Shown here piece by piece: positions 54,961 through 64,000 of a stretch of DNA of 64,000 nt. This DNA comes from Acorus gramineus. Taxonomy: Eukaryota; Streptophyta; Magnoliopsida; Acorales; Acoraceae. Positions within the stretch are counted from its first letter, which is position 1; each line of letters begins with the position of its first letter. The position numbers and the translations under genes are program-made. Below the pieces are notes generated by a model. That model searched no databases, had not been told where the DNA came from, and saw nothing but the letters and a program-made list of their open reading frames with translations. Location: positions 836,712-900,711 of the forward strand of contig JAUJYN010000022.1 in NCBI GenBank assembly GCA_030737835.1, written 5' to 3'.

Positions 54961-55862
54961 TGTCACGCCCCAGGGCGGCCGTCCACGAGACGTGGCAATA
55001 ATGAAATATCAGCTATCAATACCTGAGGTCAATAAAGACTCCAACAACAACACACAAGGCGGCAAAGCAAGGATAATGATAACTGACTGAAAAGCGGAAG
55101 CATAATATATAAACAATGTCTGTAAACCAAAAACATTATTACATACTCGAATACACAATCACTGTCCTATGAGAGCCATGTCTAGACCAATAAAATACAC
55201 CATGTGCCACAAGCACGATTTACAATACATAAAATGACTCTAGGACTGCTGACAGCCTCGCACTCGCCACCCGTCGGAAGAACGCACCACGCCCATAAGA
55301 CCACACCACAGGGAAGCTCCAACTCCACGCCCAACATTGCCCCTAAAAAGAAATAGTATGCGAGGGGTGAGCTACAAGCTCAGTGAGTGGCTGGAAACCA
55401 ATCACTATAATAGTTCAATACTAAAGAAATTTCCTGTCAAGGAAAACATGGGTGGAACCCATGGATAACAGGGTCACGCGGCGGCGCGACCAACCTCACC
55501 CTCACCCTCACTCCTGGAGGGAGACTCTTGGGACTTTTAGGGAGAGACCATACCGTTGGTTGAGGAGACCCGGGATTACTGGTCCACACAACACTACTGG
55601 ATCACCAACCTCACCCTCACCCTCACTCCCGGAGGGAGACTCTTGGGTCTCTTGGGGAGAGACCATACCGTTGGTTGACGAGACCCGGAATTACTGATCT
55701 ACACAACACTACTGGATCATCTACATCGAGATAACTGCCCAACGATGTCTTTGAACATTGATACGCAACCGGACCCAACAACTATGGGAACGGACGAACA
55801 ACGAATGGATCACGTGGCGATGTGTCTTCACCTCATCCTCACCCTCACTCTTGGAGGGAGAC
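54961..55862 (-). repeat. 5' LTR of B2, truncated
   Basis: It starts TGTCACGCCCCAGGGCGGCC next to the primer site. It is cut after 902 bp, directly after a CCCTCACTCTTGGAGGGAGAC unit, where another LTR begins. Confidence 0.75.
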
Positions 55863-56443
55863 TGTCACGCATCAGGCATCCCCAAGACGTGGCAATAATA
55901 AAATATCAGCTATCAATACCTGAGGTCAATAAAGACTCCAACAACAATACACAAGGAGGCAAAGCAAGATAATGATAACTGACCAAAAAGGCAAAAGCAT
56001 AATATTTAAACAATGTCTGTAAATCAAAAACATTATTACAGACTCGAATACACAATCACTGTCCTGTGAGAGCCAAGTCTAGACCAAATAAAATACAGCC
56101 TGTGCCACATGCACGATTTACAATACATAAAATGACTCTAGGACTGCTGACAGCCTCGCACTCGCCACCCGCCGGAAGAAGCTCCACGCCATAAGACCAC
56201 GCCACATGGAAGCTCTAGCTCCACGCCCAACACTGCCCCTGAAAAGAAACAGTATGCGAGGCGTGACCTACAAGCTCAGTGAGTGGCTGGAAACCAATCA
56301 CCATACTACAGTTCAATACATAATCAATTTCCTTTCAAGGAAAACATGGGTGGAAACCCATATATAACTAGGTCACGCGGCGGCGCGACCAATCTCACCC
56401 CCCACCCTCACTCCCGGAGGGAGTCTCTTGGGACTTTTGGGGA
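55863..56443 (-). repeat. Truncated family-B-like LTR
   Basis: It starts TGTCACGCATCAGGC, an exact LTR terminus, and matches the first 580 bp of the LTR at 54961. It is cut within a G-rich unit (GGAGGGAGTCTCTTGGG). No primer site or internal region follows. Confidence 0.7.
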
Positions 56444-58615
56444 GCCACGCCCCAGGGCGGCCATCCCTGAGGCGCGACATTGGTATATATGATATCAGCA
56501 GTCTATACAGGAGATCAATAACATACTCTAAACAACATCAACAATGACAACACAGACAACAATATGGCTGACATAATATATACACAAATAGCGAAAGCTA
56601 AAAGACTGAGTCTGTAATTCAAAAGACATATTACAGACCCGATACATAATCAACTGTCCTGTGAGAGCCAATATATACAACGACATCCAAATATAATACA
56701 AACGTGTGCCCAAGCACGGAATACAATACATACAATCAAAGGGGGATGCTGATGGCCTCTCACACGCAGAACGTGACGCTGCTCCGCTACTGCTGATGTG
56801 CCTCGGGGAGCTCCTCCTTCAGATCCGACTCAGATATAACTGGAGAAAAATATATGCGAGGGGTGAGCCACACGCTCAGTGAATAGCACAACCCATGCAT
56901 CACAATTCATATTAACCTCAAATTATTTATAGCCTCTAAGTGGCAGTAACTACACAATCTAGTGGGTCGCTACATCGCCGACCCACCACACCCTCACCCT
57001 CACCCTCAAACTGGTGACATGGTGTTTTGGGACTGACTAGGCTGTTAATCACCCTTGGTCCACCGATAGCCTCTCCTCCACTCCGTAGCTCGCCTGGTCT
57101 ACTCCCACGATCAGCACAGTCCGACGCATCGGAGGTACCTACAGATGGGAGCCCTCTGTCAGGACGGCTTGTCTAACGCTGAGGAGTCTCTACACGGATC
57201 CAACGAAGGGAAGAGAAACATCTACCCACATAGATACGATCCTCTTGGATCCGCCGACACCGATTGCAACTCTACAAATGTCATGAATTCTTCAGAATTC
57301 CTCCAGGGCGCATAACTAAGATGCGGGGAGACACATATTATAACAACGAGGTTATAATATTCTCTAAGGCATGCTAATAACCATATGCTCGCATTTGATT
57401 TAAATAAGTTAAACTAAATGGGAAACATGCGTAGGTCGAGGCTTTCCTAGCATGAAAACATGGTATCAGGATGCGTAGGTCTCTATACAAAATATAAGGG
57501 TGCATATCCCTAGCATACAAGCCTAAGGTGGCATGGATACAACATAATGATCATGCATAGCACAGATTACACTTATTACAAATTAATACGCAATTATGGT
57601 GTCCCAGGGGAGGGCAATGCACGCCTACGTGCATCGAACACCTCCCTACTGGATTGGATAGTCCCACTCACCAATACCCGAGTCGTTGCGTGACCGCCTG
57701 TCAAGATCTGCAAGACATGGGAAATCAAAATGGTGAGTAAAATACACAAATACACAAGAAATAAGCTAGAAATACTCAACACTCGGACAAACATGCATAC
57801 GGGCCCGTACACACGCGAGTCCAAGTGCCCCGACACACTCCCGCACCCCCGGGCAGCCATGCGCACGGCCACCTGCACGGGCACGCACGGGTGCGCACGC
57901 ACGCACGCACCCCCGCGCCCCGGGCGCACTGCCGCGCCCCTGCCCGCTCGCCCCGACACGCCGCACGCTCGTGCGCACGCTCGCGCGCGCCCGCACGCAC
58001 CGCGCGTCCAGCATTGCGCCTACCCGCGCGTCCTGCGCCCCTGCGCAGCACCCTGCGCGCACCCCCGCGCACACCGCACGCACTGCGCCCCTGCGCAACA
58101 CTCCGCGCGCACGCCCGTGCGCCCCCGCGTATGCGCGAACTTGCCCAGCGCCCCTGACTGCGTACGCCTGCTCTGCCTGCGCGCGCAGACTCGGGCGCAC
58201 GCGGTCATCGAGCCAACCCGACCACCTCTCGCAGCCCTCCCACACCCCAAACACTCATGCACACCTTGCACAACCAAAAAGACATCCTAAACATGCATCT
58301 AAACAAGAAATAGGGGGGGGGGAAAGCTTACCCAAGGGAGGAAAGGAAAGAAGGGAACTTCGGGTGCTCTTCGCGCACCGAAACGCCACCCCCAAAGCCA
58401 CCACTACCAAGACCTCCTTCATCCATAGCAAGGCTGAAAAACAGAGGAGAAAAGGGAGCTAAGAGAGGAGTTCAACAAGGGGGAAATCAAATCTAACACC
58501 ATGGGAAGATAGATCGGGTCCTCACCTTCCTTTTCTCCTTCTAGGGTTTTCCAATCCAACACCTTCTACTAGGTCAAAAGGTGGATTTAAAGAGAGGGAA
58601 TGAGAGGTTTTGAGA
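56444..58615 (-). repeat. Truncated LTR (sister of family A) with intact predicted spliced ORF
   Basis: It starts at a slightly damaged terminus (CCACGCCCC instead of TGTCACGCCCC) and resembles the solo LTR at 29680. It carries the acidic frame (56787-56839), 36-nt unit (57672-57707), a GC-rich tract (about 57800-58210) and an ATG at 58422 with a Val-rich frame reaching donor GGTAAGC at 58332. Exons of 91, 36 and 53 nt sum to 180 nt, 60 codons with the stop. It is cut at about 58615, before U3, so it has no promoter. It has no 120-bp module. Confidence 0.7.
57672..57707 (-). other. Putative 36-nt LTR microexon
   Basis: CTTGCAG and GTGAGT borders, exactly 36 nt, reads LDRRSRNDSG. Here exon 1 (58332-58422) and exon 3 (56787-56839) join it in one frame. 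Confidence 0.55.
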
Positions 58616-59403
58616 GAGGCTGTTGGTGGTGGTTGGGGGCGGTCGGAGGCCATTAGTGGCCGGTGGTTGCTGGTAGAGGTGCTCGGACAGGGTGGTGGTC
58701 TGTCCCGGGCAGGATGGCAGCACAGGCGCAGCAGGCAGGCGCAGCTGGCGTGCAATGGTAGGACGTCCGCGCGGTGCGCGCGGGCGTGCGCTCGGGTGGT
58801 GCAGGCGCGGGTGTGCTGGACGCTGGGCGTGCTGGCTGTGTTGGGTGCTGGGTGTGCTGGGCGAGGGTGCTGGGCGCTGGGCGATGAGCACTCTGCAGGA
58901 GCATGCGCGCGGGGCGCTGGGCAGAGGCGCAGGCGTGCGCGCGGTGAGGTGAGCAGTGGGTCGGGCAGGTGCGCGTGCGGGGCTAGTCGAGCAGATGGTG
59001 TGAGTGGGTGATGCGCAAAGGGTGCGCGCGGGGCGAGGTTGGTGGTGCGCACGGAGTGCGCGCGGGTCGAAGCGCTGGACGTGGGTCGTGCGGTGTGCGC
59101 GCGGGCTGCTACGCTGGGGCGCAGTGGGTGCGCGGTGCAACTGGGGAGCTCGGCGGCGTGTCCTGGCGTGCGGGCAGGGGCTCGGTAGGGCGCCTGGGCG
59201 CGGGGCTGGGGCGCGGCGGTGCATCCGGAGGCGGGTGGCCGTGCGGGTGGTTGTCGGGGGTGCGGGAGTGAGTCGGGGTGCTCGGGCTAGCGTGCATACG
59301 GGCCGTATGTACGTTTGCCCGAGTGTTGGGTACTTTTGGAGTATTTTTGTTATTTTTGTGGTATTTGTGGATTTTACTCACCAGTTGATACCCTGTCTTG
59401 CAG

Positions 59404-59439
59404 ATCTTGACGGACGGTCGCTCGACGACCCGACTTCCG
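59404..59439 (+). other. Putative 36-nt LTR microexon
   Basis: CTTGCAG and GTGAGT borders, exactly 36 nt, reads LDGRSLDDPTS. The matching terminal frame is 60525-60577 (ITEEDLKEELPERLHQ, then TAG). Confidence 0.55.
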
Positions 59440-59746
59440 GTGAGTGGGACAATCCAACCCAGTTGGGAGGCGTTATATGCACTTGGGCGTATATCGTCCT
59501 CCCCTGGGGCACCATAGAGTAATATTAACCTGTTTAATATGTAATCCATGCAGCATGATTGATATGTAGTATGCATGCTACCCTAGACTGATTATGTTAG
59601 GGACTTGCACCCTTAGGTTGTGTAAGAGCCATGCATCTTGTCACCGTGTTATCATGCTAGGAAAGCCTCGGCCTTGTATGCTCCTATTAGTTTAATTTGT
59701 TAAATTAAATGCAACTGGTAATATTATTGCATGCCTTAGGGATATA

Positions 59747-59863
59747 AAGGGGCCTTGCGAGGTCAACATTGAGACCTGGGCTAGGGTGCTCCGTGTTCCT
59801 TGTTTGGTTGTCGGGATGTCCTATATCGGGACCTCCTGTTGCCCTCCCAAGGTTTCTTTTCCC
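59747..59863 (+). repeat. 120-bp module, single copy
   Basis: Core GTTCCTTGTTTGGTTGTCGG with AAAGGGGCCTTGCGAGG and CCCAAGGTTTCTTTTCCC ends, flanked by ATATAAA/ATATTAA. Confidence 0.8.
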
Positions 59864-60040
59864 GTCTATATTAATGCATGTTCCCCGCATCTTGGTTATG
59901 CGCCCTGGAGGAATTCTGATGAATTCAAGACACTAGAGTTGTAGAGGTGTGTTGTCAGCGGATCCGAGTGGATCATATGCGTGTGGGTAGGCTGTTTCTC
60001 TCCCCTTCGTTGGATCCGTGTAGGGACTCCTCAGCATAGA

Positions 60041-60214
60041 CAGACTATCCTGACAGAGGGCTCCCATCAGTAGGCACCTCCTGATCTTGGACTCGGACTG
60101 TGCTGAACGTGGGAGTAGACCAGGCACTAGCAGGCTATCCTGACAGAGGGCTCCCATCAGTAGGCACCTCCTGATCTTGGACTCGGACTGTGCTGAATGT
60201 GGGAGTAGACCAGG
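60041..60214 (+). repeat. 90-bp tandem duplication in LTR
   Basis: 60041-60130 and 60131-60214 are near-identical (ACGTGGG versus ATGTGGG is one difference). The unit is the CTCCCATCAGTAGGCACC segment found once in other LTRs. Confidence 0.85.
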
Positions 60215-60924
60215 TAAGCTACGGTGTGGAGGAGAGGCTATCGGTGGACCAAGGGTGATTAACAGCCTAGTCAGTCCCAATATCCTATGTCACCTATTGA
60301 GGGGTGAGGGTGAGGGTGTATGGATATGTATGGATGTGTATGAGTGATTATCAGTCCCAATAACCTATGTCACCTATTGAGGGGTGAGGGTGAGGGTGTA
60401 GTGGTTCGGCGATGTACGAACTACTGGATTTATGTTGATTATTTGTGGTTGATATAAACTGTGATGCATGGGTTGTGCTGTTCACTGAGCGTGTGGCTCA
60501 CCCCTCGCATAATTGTTTTTCCAGTGATCACTGAGGAGGACTTGAAGGAGGAGCTCCCTGAGCGACTGCACCAGTAGCGGAGTAGCTCTACGTCCCACGA
60601 GTCGAGGCCATCAGCATCCTTCCTTTTGATTGTATGTATATATTTCCGTGCTTGGGCACCCAGTTGTGTATTATTTGGATGTATGTGTGTATATTGGCTC
60701 TCACAGGACATTTGATTTGTATCGAGTCTGTAGTATGTTTTGGATTACAGACTCAGTCTTTTAGCTTCCGCATCTGTGTATATATTATGTCAGCCTTGCT
60801 TTCATCTATGTTGTTGTCATTTTAGTTGTTGTTAGAGTGATTTATTGATTCCCTGTTAGACTGCTGATATCTTGTATACACTTGCCGCGACCCGGGGACG
60901 GCCGCCCTGGGGCGTGACAAAAGT

Positions 60925-60937
60925 TGGTATCAGAGCC
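60925..60937 (+). promoter_or_regulatory. Primer binding site of the gag-pol element
   Basis: TGGTATCAGAGCC lies six bases after the LTR end at 60919. Confidence 0.92.
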
Positions 60938-61039
60938 TGGTCCTGTCAGAGCCAATTGTCTTCTTTTTCGTAGAGATGAGTCCTAGGATTTCTATATGAG
61001 TATTCTGATCCTAGTGTCTGGTTTTCTTAGGTTGCTGAT

Positions 61040-64000
61040 ATGGCTCCTCGTGGAGGACGGCGCGGACGAGGTCCCTCTCGACCTTTGGAGGTTTCCAGAC
61101 CTGCCAGAGGCGAGGATGCTATTGGAGAGTCCTCAGCCGTGAGGCCAGGATCGGCAGTGGAGCCTCCTGCCTGGGAGCGCGCGTTTGCGCGGTTAGCAGA
61201 TTTGGTGGAGACGCAGACCAGGGCATTGGAGGCCCAGACGAGGATGTTGGCAGAGCAGGCACGGGATATTCAGGAGCTGCGGGCGGCCCGCGAGGCAGTT
61301 CCGCAGGTTCCTCTGGTGGCAGATCCACCTGTGGTACCCGATGTACCCCCAGTCCCTGTGGTTGTTCCAGCGGCGAGGGTTCAGGATCCCCAGGAGAGGG
61401 AGGTGGTGCTAGAGGCTGCAGCGCGAGTGCAGCAGAGTGGCCTCGCAGCCTTTCTGAAGCTCCACCCTCCCGAGTTCCACGGTCAGACGGCGGATCCCCT
61501 TGCCCCAGAGCGATGGTTGATGGAGGTGGATGCTATCTTCTCGACCATGCTTTGCACCGATCGCCAGCGAGTCTCCCTGGCCACTTTTATGCTGAAGGGT
61601 AGCGCCGCCGACTGGTGGGCTACTAGATCAGTGGACATCCCGGAGGGAGTGGAGCAGCTTACATGGGCGGAGTTCCGGAGGTATTTCTTGGAGGAGTACT
61701 TCCCGTTCTTGACACGGCAGATCGTGATGCGGGAGTTTGAGCAGCTGACGCAGGGCTCTATGTCCGTCGCTGACTACTCCACGCGCTTCACGAGGCTATC
61801 CAGATTTGCTCCAGCCTTGGTGATGGACGAGGAGACGAGGTGCCGTCGATTCGAGCTTGGCCTCAGCAGCGCCATTCGGGTGCATGTTACCTCCCAGGCA
61901 TTCACGAGGTACTCCGACTTGGTGTCTAGAGCGAAGACAGTCGAGCGAGACCTCGGGATCCTCGTGACGGTTCCGACCCCTTCGGCAGATCAGAGGCCAC
62001 CCAGGAGCCAGGACCAGGGACAGCGCAGGAAGAAGAGGGCCCGCTTTGATCGGTCAGCGGCTGCCCCTCCTCCAGCAGATGTGGTGCCAGCGCGAGGTCC
62101 AGCACCCATCGCAGCAGTGCCGGTCCAGGCGAGGCGACCAGAGTTGCGGCGCTGTTATCACTGTCAGCGCATCGGGCATATCTTGTATAATTGCCCTGAT
62201 GCTGGCCGACCCAGAGTGATGCCTCCACAGCAGCAGCAGCAGCAGCCTCAGCGCCAGCTGCAGCAGCAGCCTCAGCGTCAGCAGCAGCCACGGGGTGGCC
62301 AGGTTGACCAGAGGAGGCAGCCAGCGCAGCCGGCGAGGCGTGCCCCTGCTCCTCAGCCGCAGTTCGTGCAGGGCCGAGTGGCAGCGCTTTCGGCAGAGGA
62401 GGCTCAGGCATCAGGCAGCGTGGTCAGAGGTATTGTTCAGATCTCCCAGCTCCTTGCATATGTATTTTTTGATTCCGGAGCCACACACTCGTTCGTGTCT
62501 CCCGCTTTCGCGAGACGGACGGGCGTGGCGTCCGCTCCTTTAGATGCTGTCTTAGAGATATCATTGCCCGTGGGAGACCGTATTCTCCTCAGTTCAGTGT
62601 ACCGAGGGTGTACGGTAGAGGTCGCGGAGCATGAGTTTCCGGTGGAGTTGGTGGAGCTTGCTATGTCAGATTTTGATGCCATCCTGGGAATGGATTGGCT
62701 TGCAGCTAGTCATGCCAGCATCGACTGTTTTGCCAAGTCGGTGTCTTTCCACCTTCCGGGTCGGAGGTCCTTCCAGTTCGTGGGCGATAACGACGTGGCC
62801 CCTTTGGGGTTCGTGTCGTCCATGCAGGCGTGGAGACTCCTTCAGGGTGGATGCGAGGGCTTTCTAGCGTATATTGCTCAGGAGGATGCACCGCTGCAGG
62901 CAGATATCAGTCAGACTCCGGTCGTGGCAGAGTATCCCCAGGTTTTTCCCGATGATCTTCCGGGATTACCGCCGGATCGCGCGATCGAGTTTGAGATCAA
63001 TCTGGTTCCGGGGACCAAGCCGTTATCGAGAGCTCCGTACCGGATGGCCCCTGCAGAGCTGAGGGTGCTCAAGGAGCAGTTGGAGGAGTTGCTGGAGAAG
63101 GGCTTCGCACGTCCGAGTGTTTCTCCGTGGGGAGCCCCTGTCCTGTTCGTCCGGAAGAAGGACGGTTCGCTGCGGCTGTGTATTGATTACAGGCAGCTGA
63201 ATAAACGGACAGTGAAGAACAAGTACCCGTTGCCGCGGATCGACGATCTGTTTGACCAGCTCCAGGGAGCGCGTGTCTTTTCCAAGATCGATCTCCGCTC
63301 GGGGTACTATCAGCTGAAGATCCGGGAGTCAGACATTCCGAAGACGGCCTTTCGCACCCGGTATGGGCACTACGAGTTCAGAGTACTGCCATTCGGGTTG
63401 ACGAACGCGCCGGCGGCCTTCATGGATCTGATGAACCGGGTATTTCGGCCCTTCCTCGACTCCTTTGTGGTAGTATTCATCGATGACATATTGGTGTACT
63501 CGAGGAGTCTTGAGGAGCACGCTCACCATCTTCGCACTGTCTTGGAGACTTTGGCCAGACATCAGTTGTTCGCCAAGTTCAGCAAGTGCGAGTTCTGGTT
63601 GGAGCGTATGGCCTTTCTGGGCCATGTGATTTCCGGTGAGGGCATATCTGTGGACCCGGAGAAGACGCTCGCCGTGTCGAATTGGCGTCGACCGTCGAAC
63701 CCCACAGAGATTCGGAGCTTCTTGGGCTTGGCGGGTTATTACAGGAGGTTTGTCGAGGGTTTCTCGAAGATAGCCGTTCCTCTTACCCGCCTCACTCGGA
63801 AGGATGTTCGGTTCGAGTGGTCCCCTGCTTGCGAGGAGAGCTTCCAGGAGCTGAAGCGAAGGCTCACCTCAGCGCCAGTTCTTACCCTTCCGTCTGGGAG
63901 TGGTGGGTTCACAGTTTACACAGATGCATCGCAGTTGGGTGTGGGTTGCGTCCTGATGCAGCACGGTAAGGTTGTGGCTTACGCGTCTCGTCAGTTGAAG
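61040..64000 (+). CDS. gag-pol: Gag-pol polyprotein, Tekay-like, open to window end
   Basis: One frame of 987 codons with no stop, continuing past the window. It starts [11 protein letters not shown]. The gag core is at about residues 135-300, and a zinc knuckle [14 protein letters not shown] at 372-385 is followed by a Gln-rich stretch. The protease DSGATHSF motif has its Asp at residue 478. RT motifs include [12 protein letters not shown] (from residue 713), [10 protein letters not shown] (Asp 751) and FIDDILVYS (Asp 815 and 816; FIDD instead of YIDD). RNase H begins with [10 protein letters not shown] (Asp 962). Integrase would follow outside. Gag and pol share one frame without a shift, as in many plant chromoviruses. 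All visible catalytic residues are present, so this copy may encode active enzymes, but its 5' LTR lacks U3. Confidence 0.93.
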   Translation, partial: MAPRGGRRGRGPSRPLEVSRPARGEDAIGESSAVRPGSAVEPPAWERAFARLADLVETQTRALEAQTRMLAEQARDIQELRAAREAVPQVPLVADPPVVPDVPPVPVVVPAARVQDPQEREVVLEAAARVQQSGLAAFLKLHPPEFHGQTADPLAPERWLMEVDAIFSTMLCTDRQRVSLATFMLKGSAADWWATRSVDIPEGVEQLTWAEFRRYFLEEYFPFLTRQIVMREFEQLTQGSMSVADYSTRFTRLSRFAPALVMDEETRCRRFELGLSSAIRVHVTSQAFTRYSDLVSRAKTVERDLGILVTVPTPSADQRPPRSQDQGQRRKKRARFDRSAAAPPPADVVPARGPAPIAAVPVQARRPELRRCYHCQRIGHILYNCPDAGRPRVMPPQQQQQQPQRQLQQQPQRQQQPRGGQVDQRRQPAQPARRAPAPQPQFVQGRVAALSAEEAQASGSVVRGIVQISQLLAYVFFDSGATHSFVSPAFARRTGVASAPLDAVLEISLPVGDRILLSSVYRGCTVEVAEHEFPVELVELAMSDFDAILGMDWLAASHASIDCFAKSVSFHLPGRRSFQFVGDNDVAPLGFVSSMQAWRLLQGGCEGFLAYIAQEDAPLQADISQTPVVAEYPQVFPDDLPGLPPDRAIEFEINLVPGTKPLSRAPYRMAPAELRVLKEQLEELLEKGFARPSVSPWGAPVLFVRKKDGSLRLCIDYRQLNKRTVKNKYPLPRIDDLFDQLQGARVFSKIDLRSGYYQLKIRESDIPKTAFRTRYGHYEFRVLPFGLTNAPAAFMDLMNRVFRPFLDSFVVVFIDDILVYSRSLEEHAHHLRTVLETLARHQLFAKFSKCEFWLERMAFLGHVISGEGISVDPEKTLAVSNWRRPSNPTEIRSFLGLAGYYRRFVEGFSKIAVPLTRLTRKDVRFEWSPACEESFQELKRRLTSAPVLTLPSGSGGFTVYTDASQLGVGCVLMQHGKVVAYASRQLK

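Larger units (their letters stand above)
36791..55862 (-). mobile_element. Family-B element B2, with nested A2
   Basis: Right to left: 5' LTR start (54961-55862, truncated), Met-tRNA primer site (54943-54955), decayed internal region (52207-54960), polypurine tract (52207-52219), and a 3' LTR made of about 51190-52206 plus 36791-38996. The 3' LTR is interrupted by element A2. The left flank TCCTC (36786-36790) has no visible partner because the 5' LTR is truncated. All pol genes are dead. Confidence 0.75.
58616..60919 (+). repeat. 5' LTR of the gag-pol element, 5'-truncated
   Basis: It ends GGGGCGTGACA six bases before the primer site. The left border meets a minus-strand LTR at about 58610-58625, inside the GGTGGT-rich region; U3, TATA box and exon-1 region are missing. 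It contains a GC-rich tract (about 58700-59290), 36-nt unit (59404-59439), one module (59747-59863), a 90-bp tandem duplication, GGGTGA repeats (about 60300-60400) and the acidic frame (60525-60577). Confidence 0.85.

Noticed and set aside
62295-63625. Frames overlapping gag-pol on both strands at 61-64 kb
   Set aside because: They are shadows of the long plus-strand polyprotein, which carries all the domain motifs.

Overview
The window is plant nuclear DNA made almost entirely of nested LTR retrotransposons. I found no convincing host gene, tRNA or rRNA gene. The reasons are Ty3/gypsy polyproteins of two plant lineages, TG...CA LTRs with 5-bp target duplications, initiator-Met-tRNA primer sites, and purine tracts next to the LTRs. 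The first lineage is a chromovirus, best matched to the Tekay/Del clade, with very long LTRs (about 2.6-3.7 kb). The second is a Tat/Retand-type element with a second RNase H. Species cannot be determined; an angiosperm is likely.

Layout. 1-6519: the 3' end and 3' LTR of a plus-strand Tekay-like element (family B), interrupted by a solo family-A LTR (1017-4468, duplication GTAGT). 6520-17351: a minus-strand LTR of another family (D), interrupted by a complete family-A element (7141-16465, duplication TAAGC). 17352-29340: a decayed minus-strand Tat element, interrupted by two solo LTRs (18609-21376, duplication TTTAC; 24714-27423, duplication GTTCG). 29341-36790: AT-rich DNA with a possible DNA transposon split by another solo LTR (29680-32270, duplication CGATG), an (AG)n microsatellite and two unrecognised ORFs. 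36791-55862: a minus-strand family-B element whose 3' LTR holds a minus-strand family-A element (38997 to about 51190), whose own 3' LTR holds a plus-strand solo LTR (41114-44213). 55863-60919: a run of truncated LTRs ending in the 5'-truncated 5' LTR of a plus-strand element. 61040-64000: the uninterrupted gag-pol reading frame of that element, running off the window.

How the parts relate. Both family-A elements carry gag but have lost most of pol. In each, protease and the N-terminal part of RT are replaced by an LTR-derived fragment with the same junctions, so this looks like a non-autonomous lineage copied in trans. The intact gag-pol at the right edge is a relative of the kind that could supply the enzymes.

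Most interesting signal. The long LTRs appear to have a conserved exon-intron layout. Ten LTR copies carry an exactly 36-nt unit between CTTGCAG and GTGAGT/GTGGGT, followed about 1.2-1.3 kb later by an acceptor and a short acidic reading frame. That frame always ends in TAG, and its length varies only in multiples of three (53, 59 or 65 nt). Differences between copies are largely synonymous. The GC-rich minisatellites, a recurrent 120-bp module and the G-quadruplex-type repeats all lie in the inferred introns. This suggests an LTR-encoded, spliced small protein or a conserved spliced leader.
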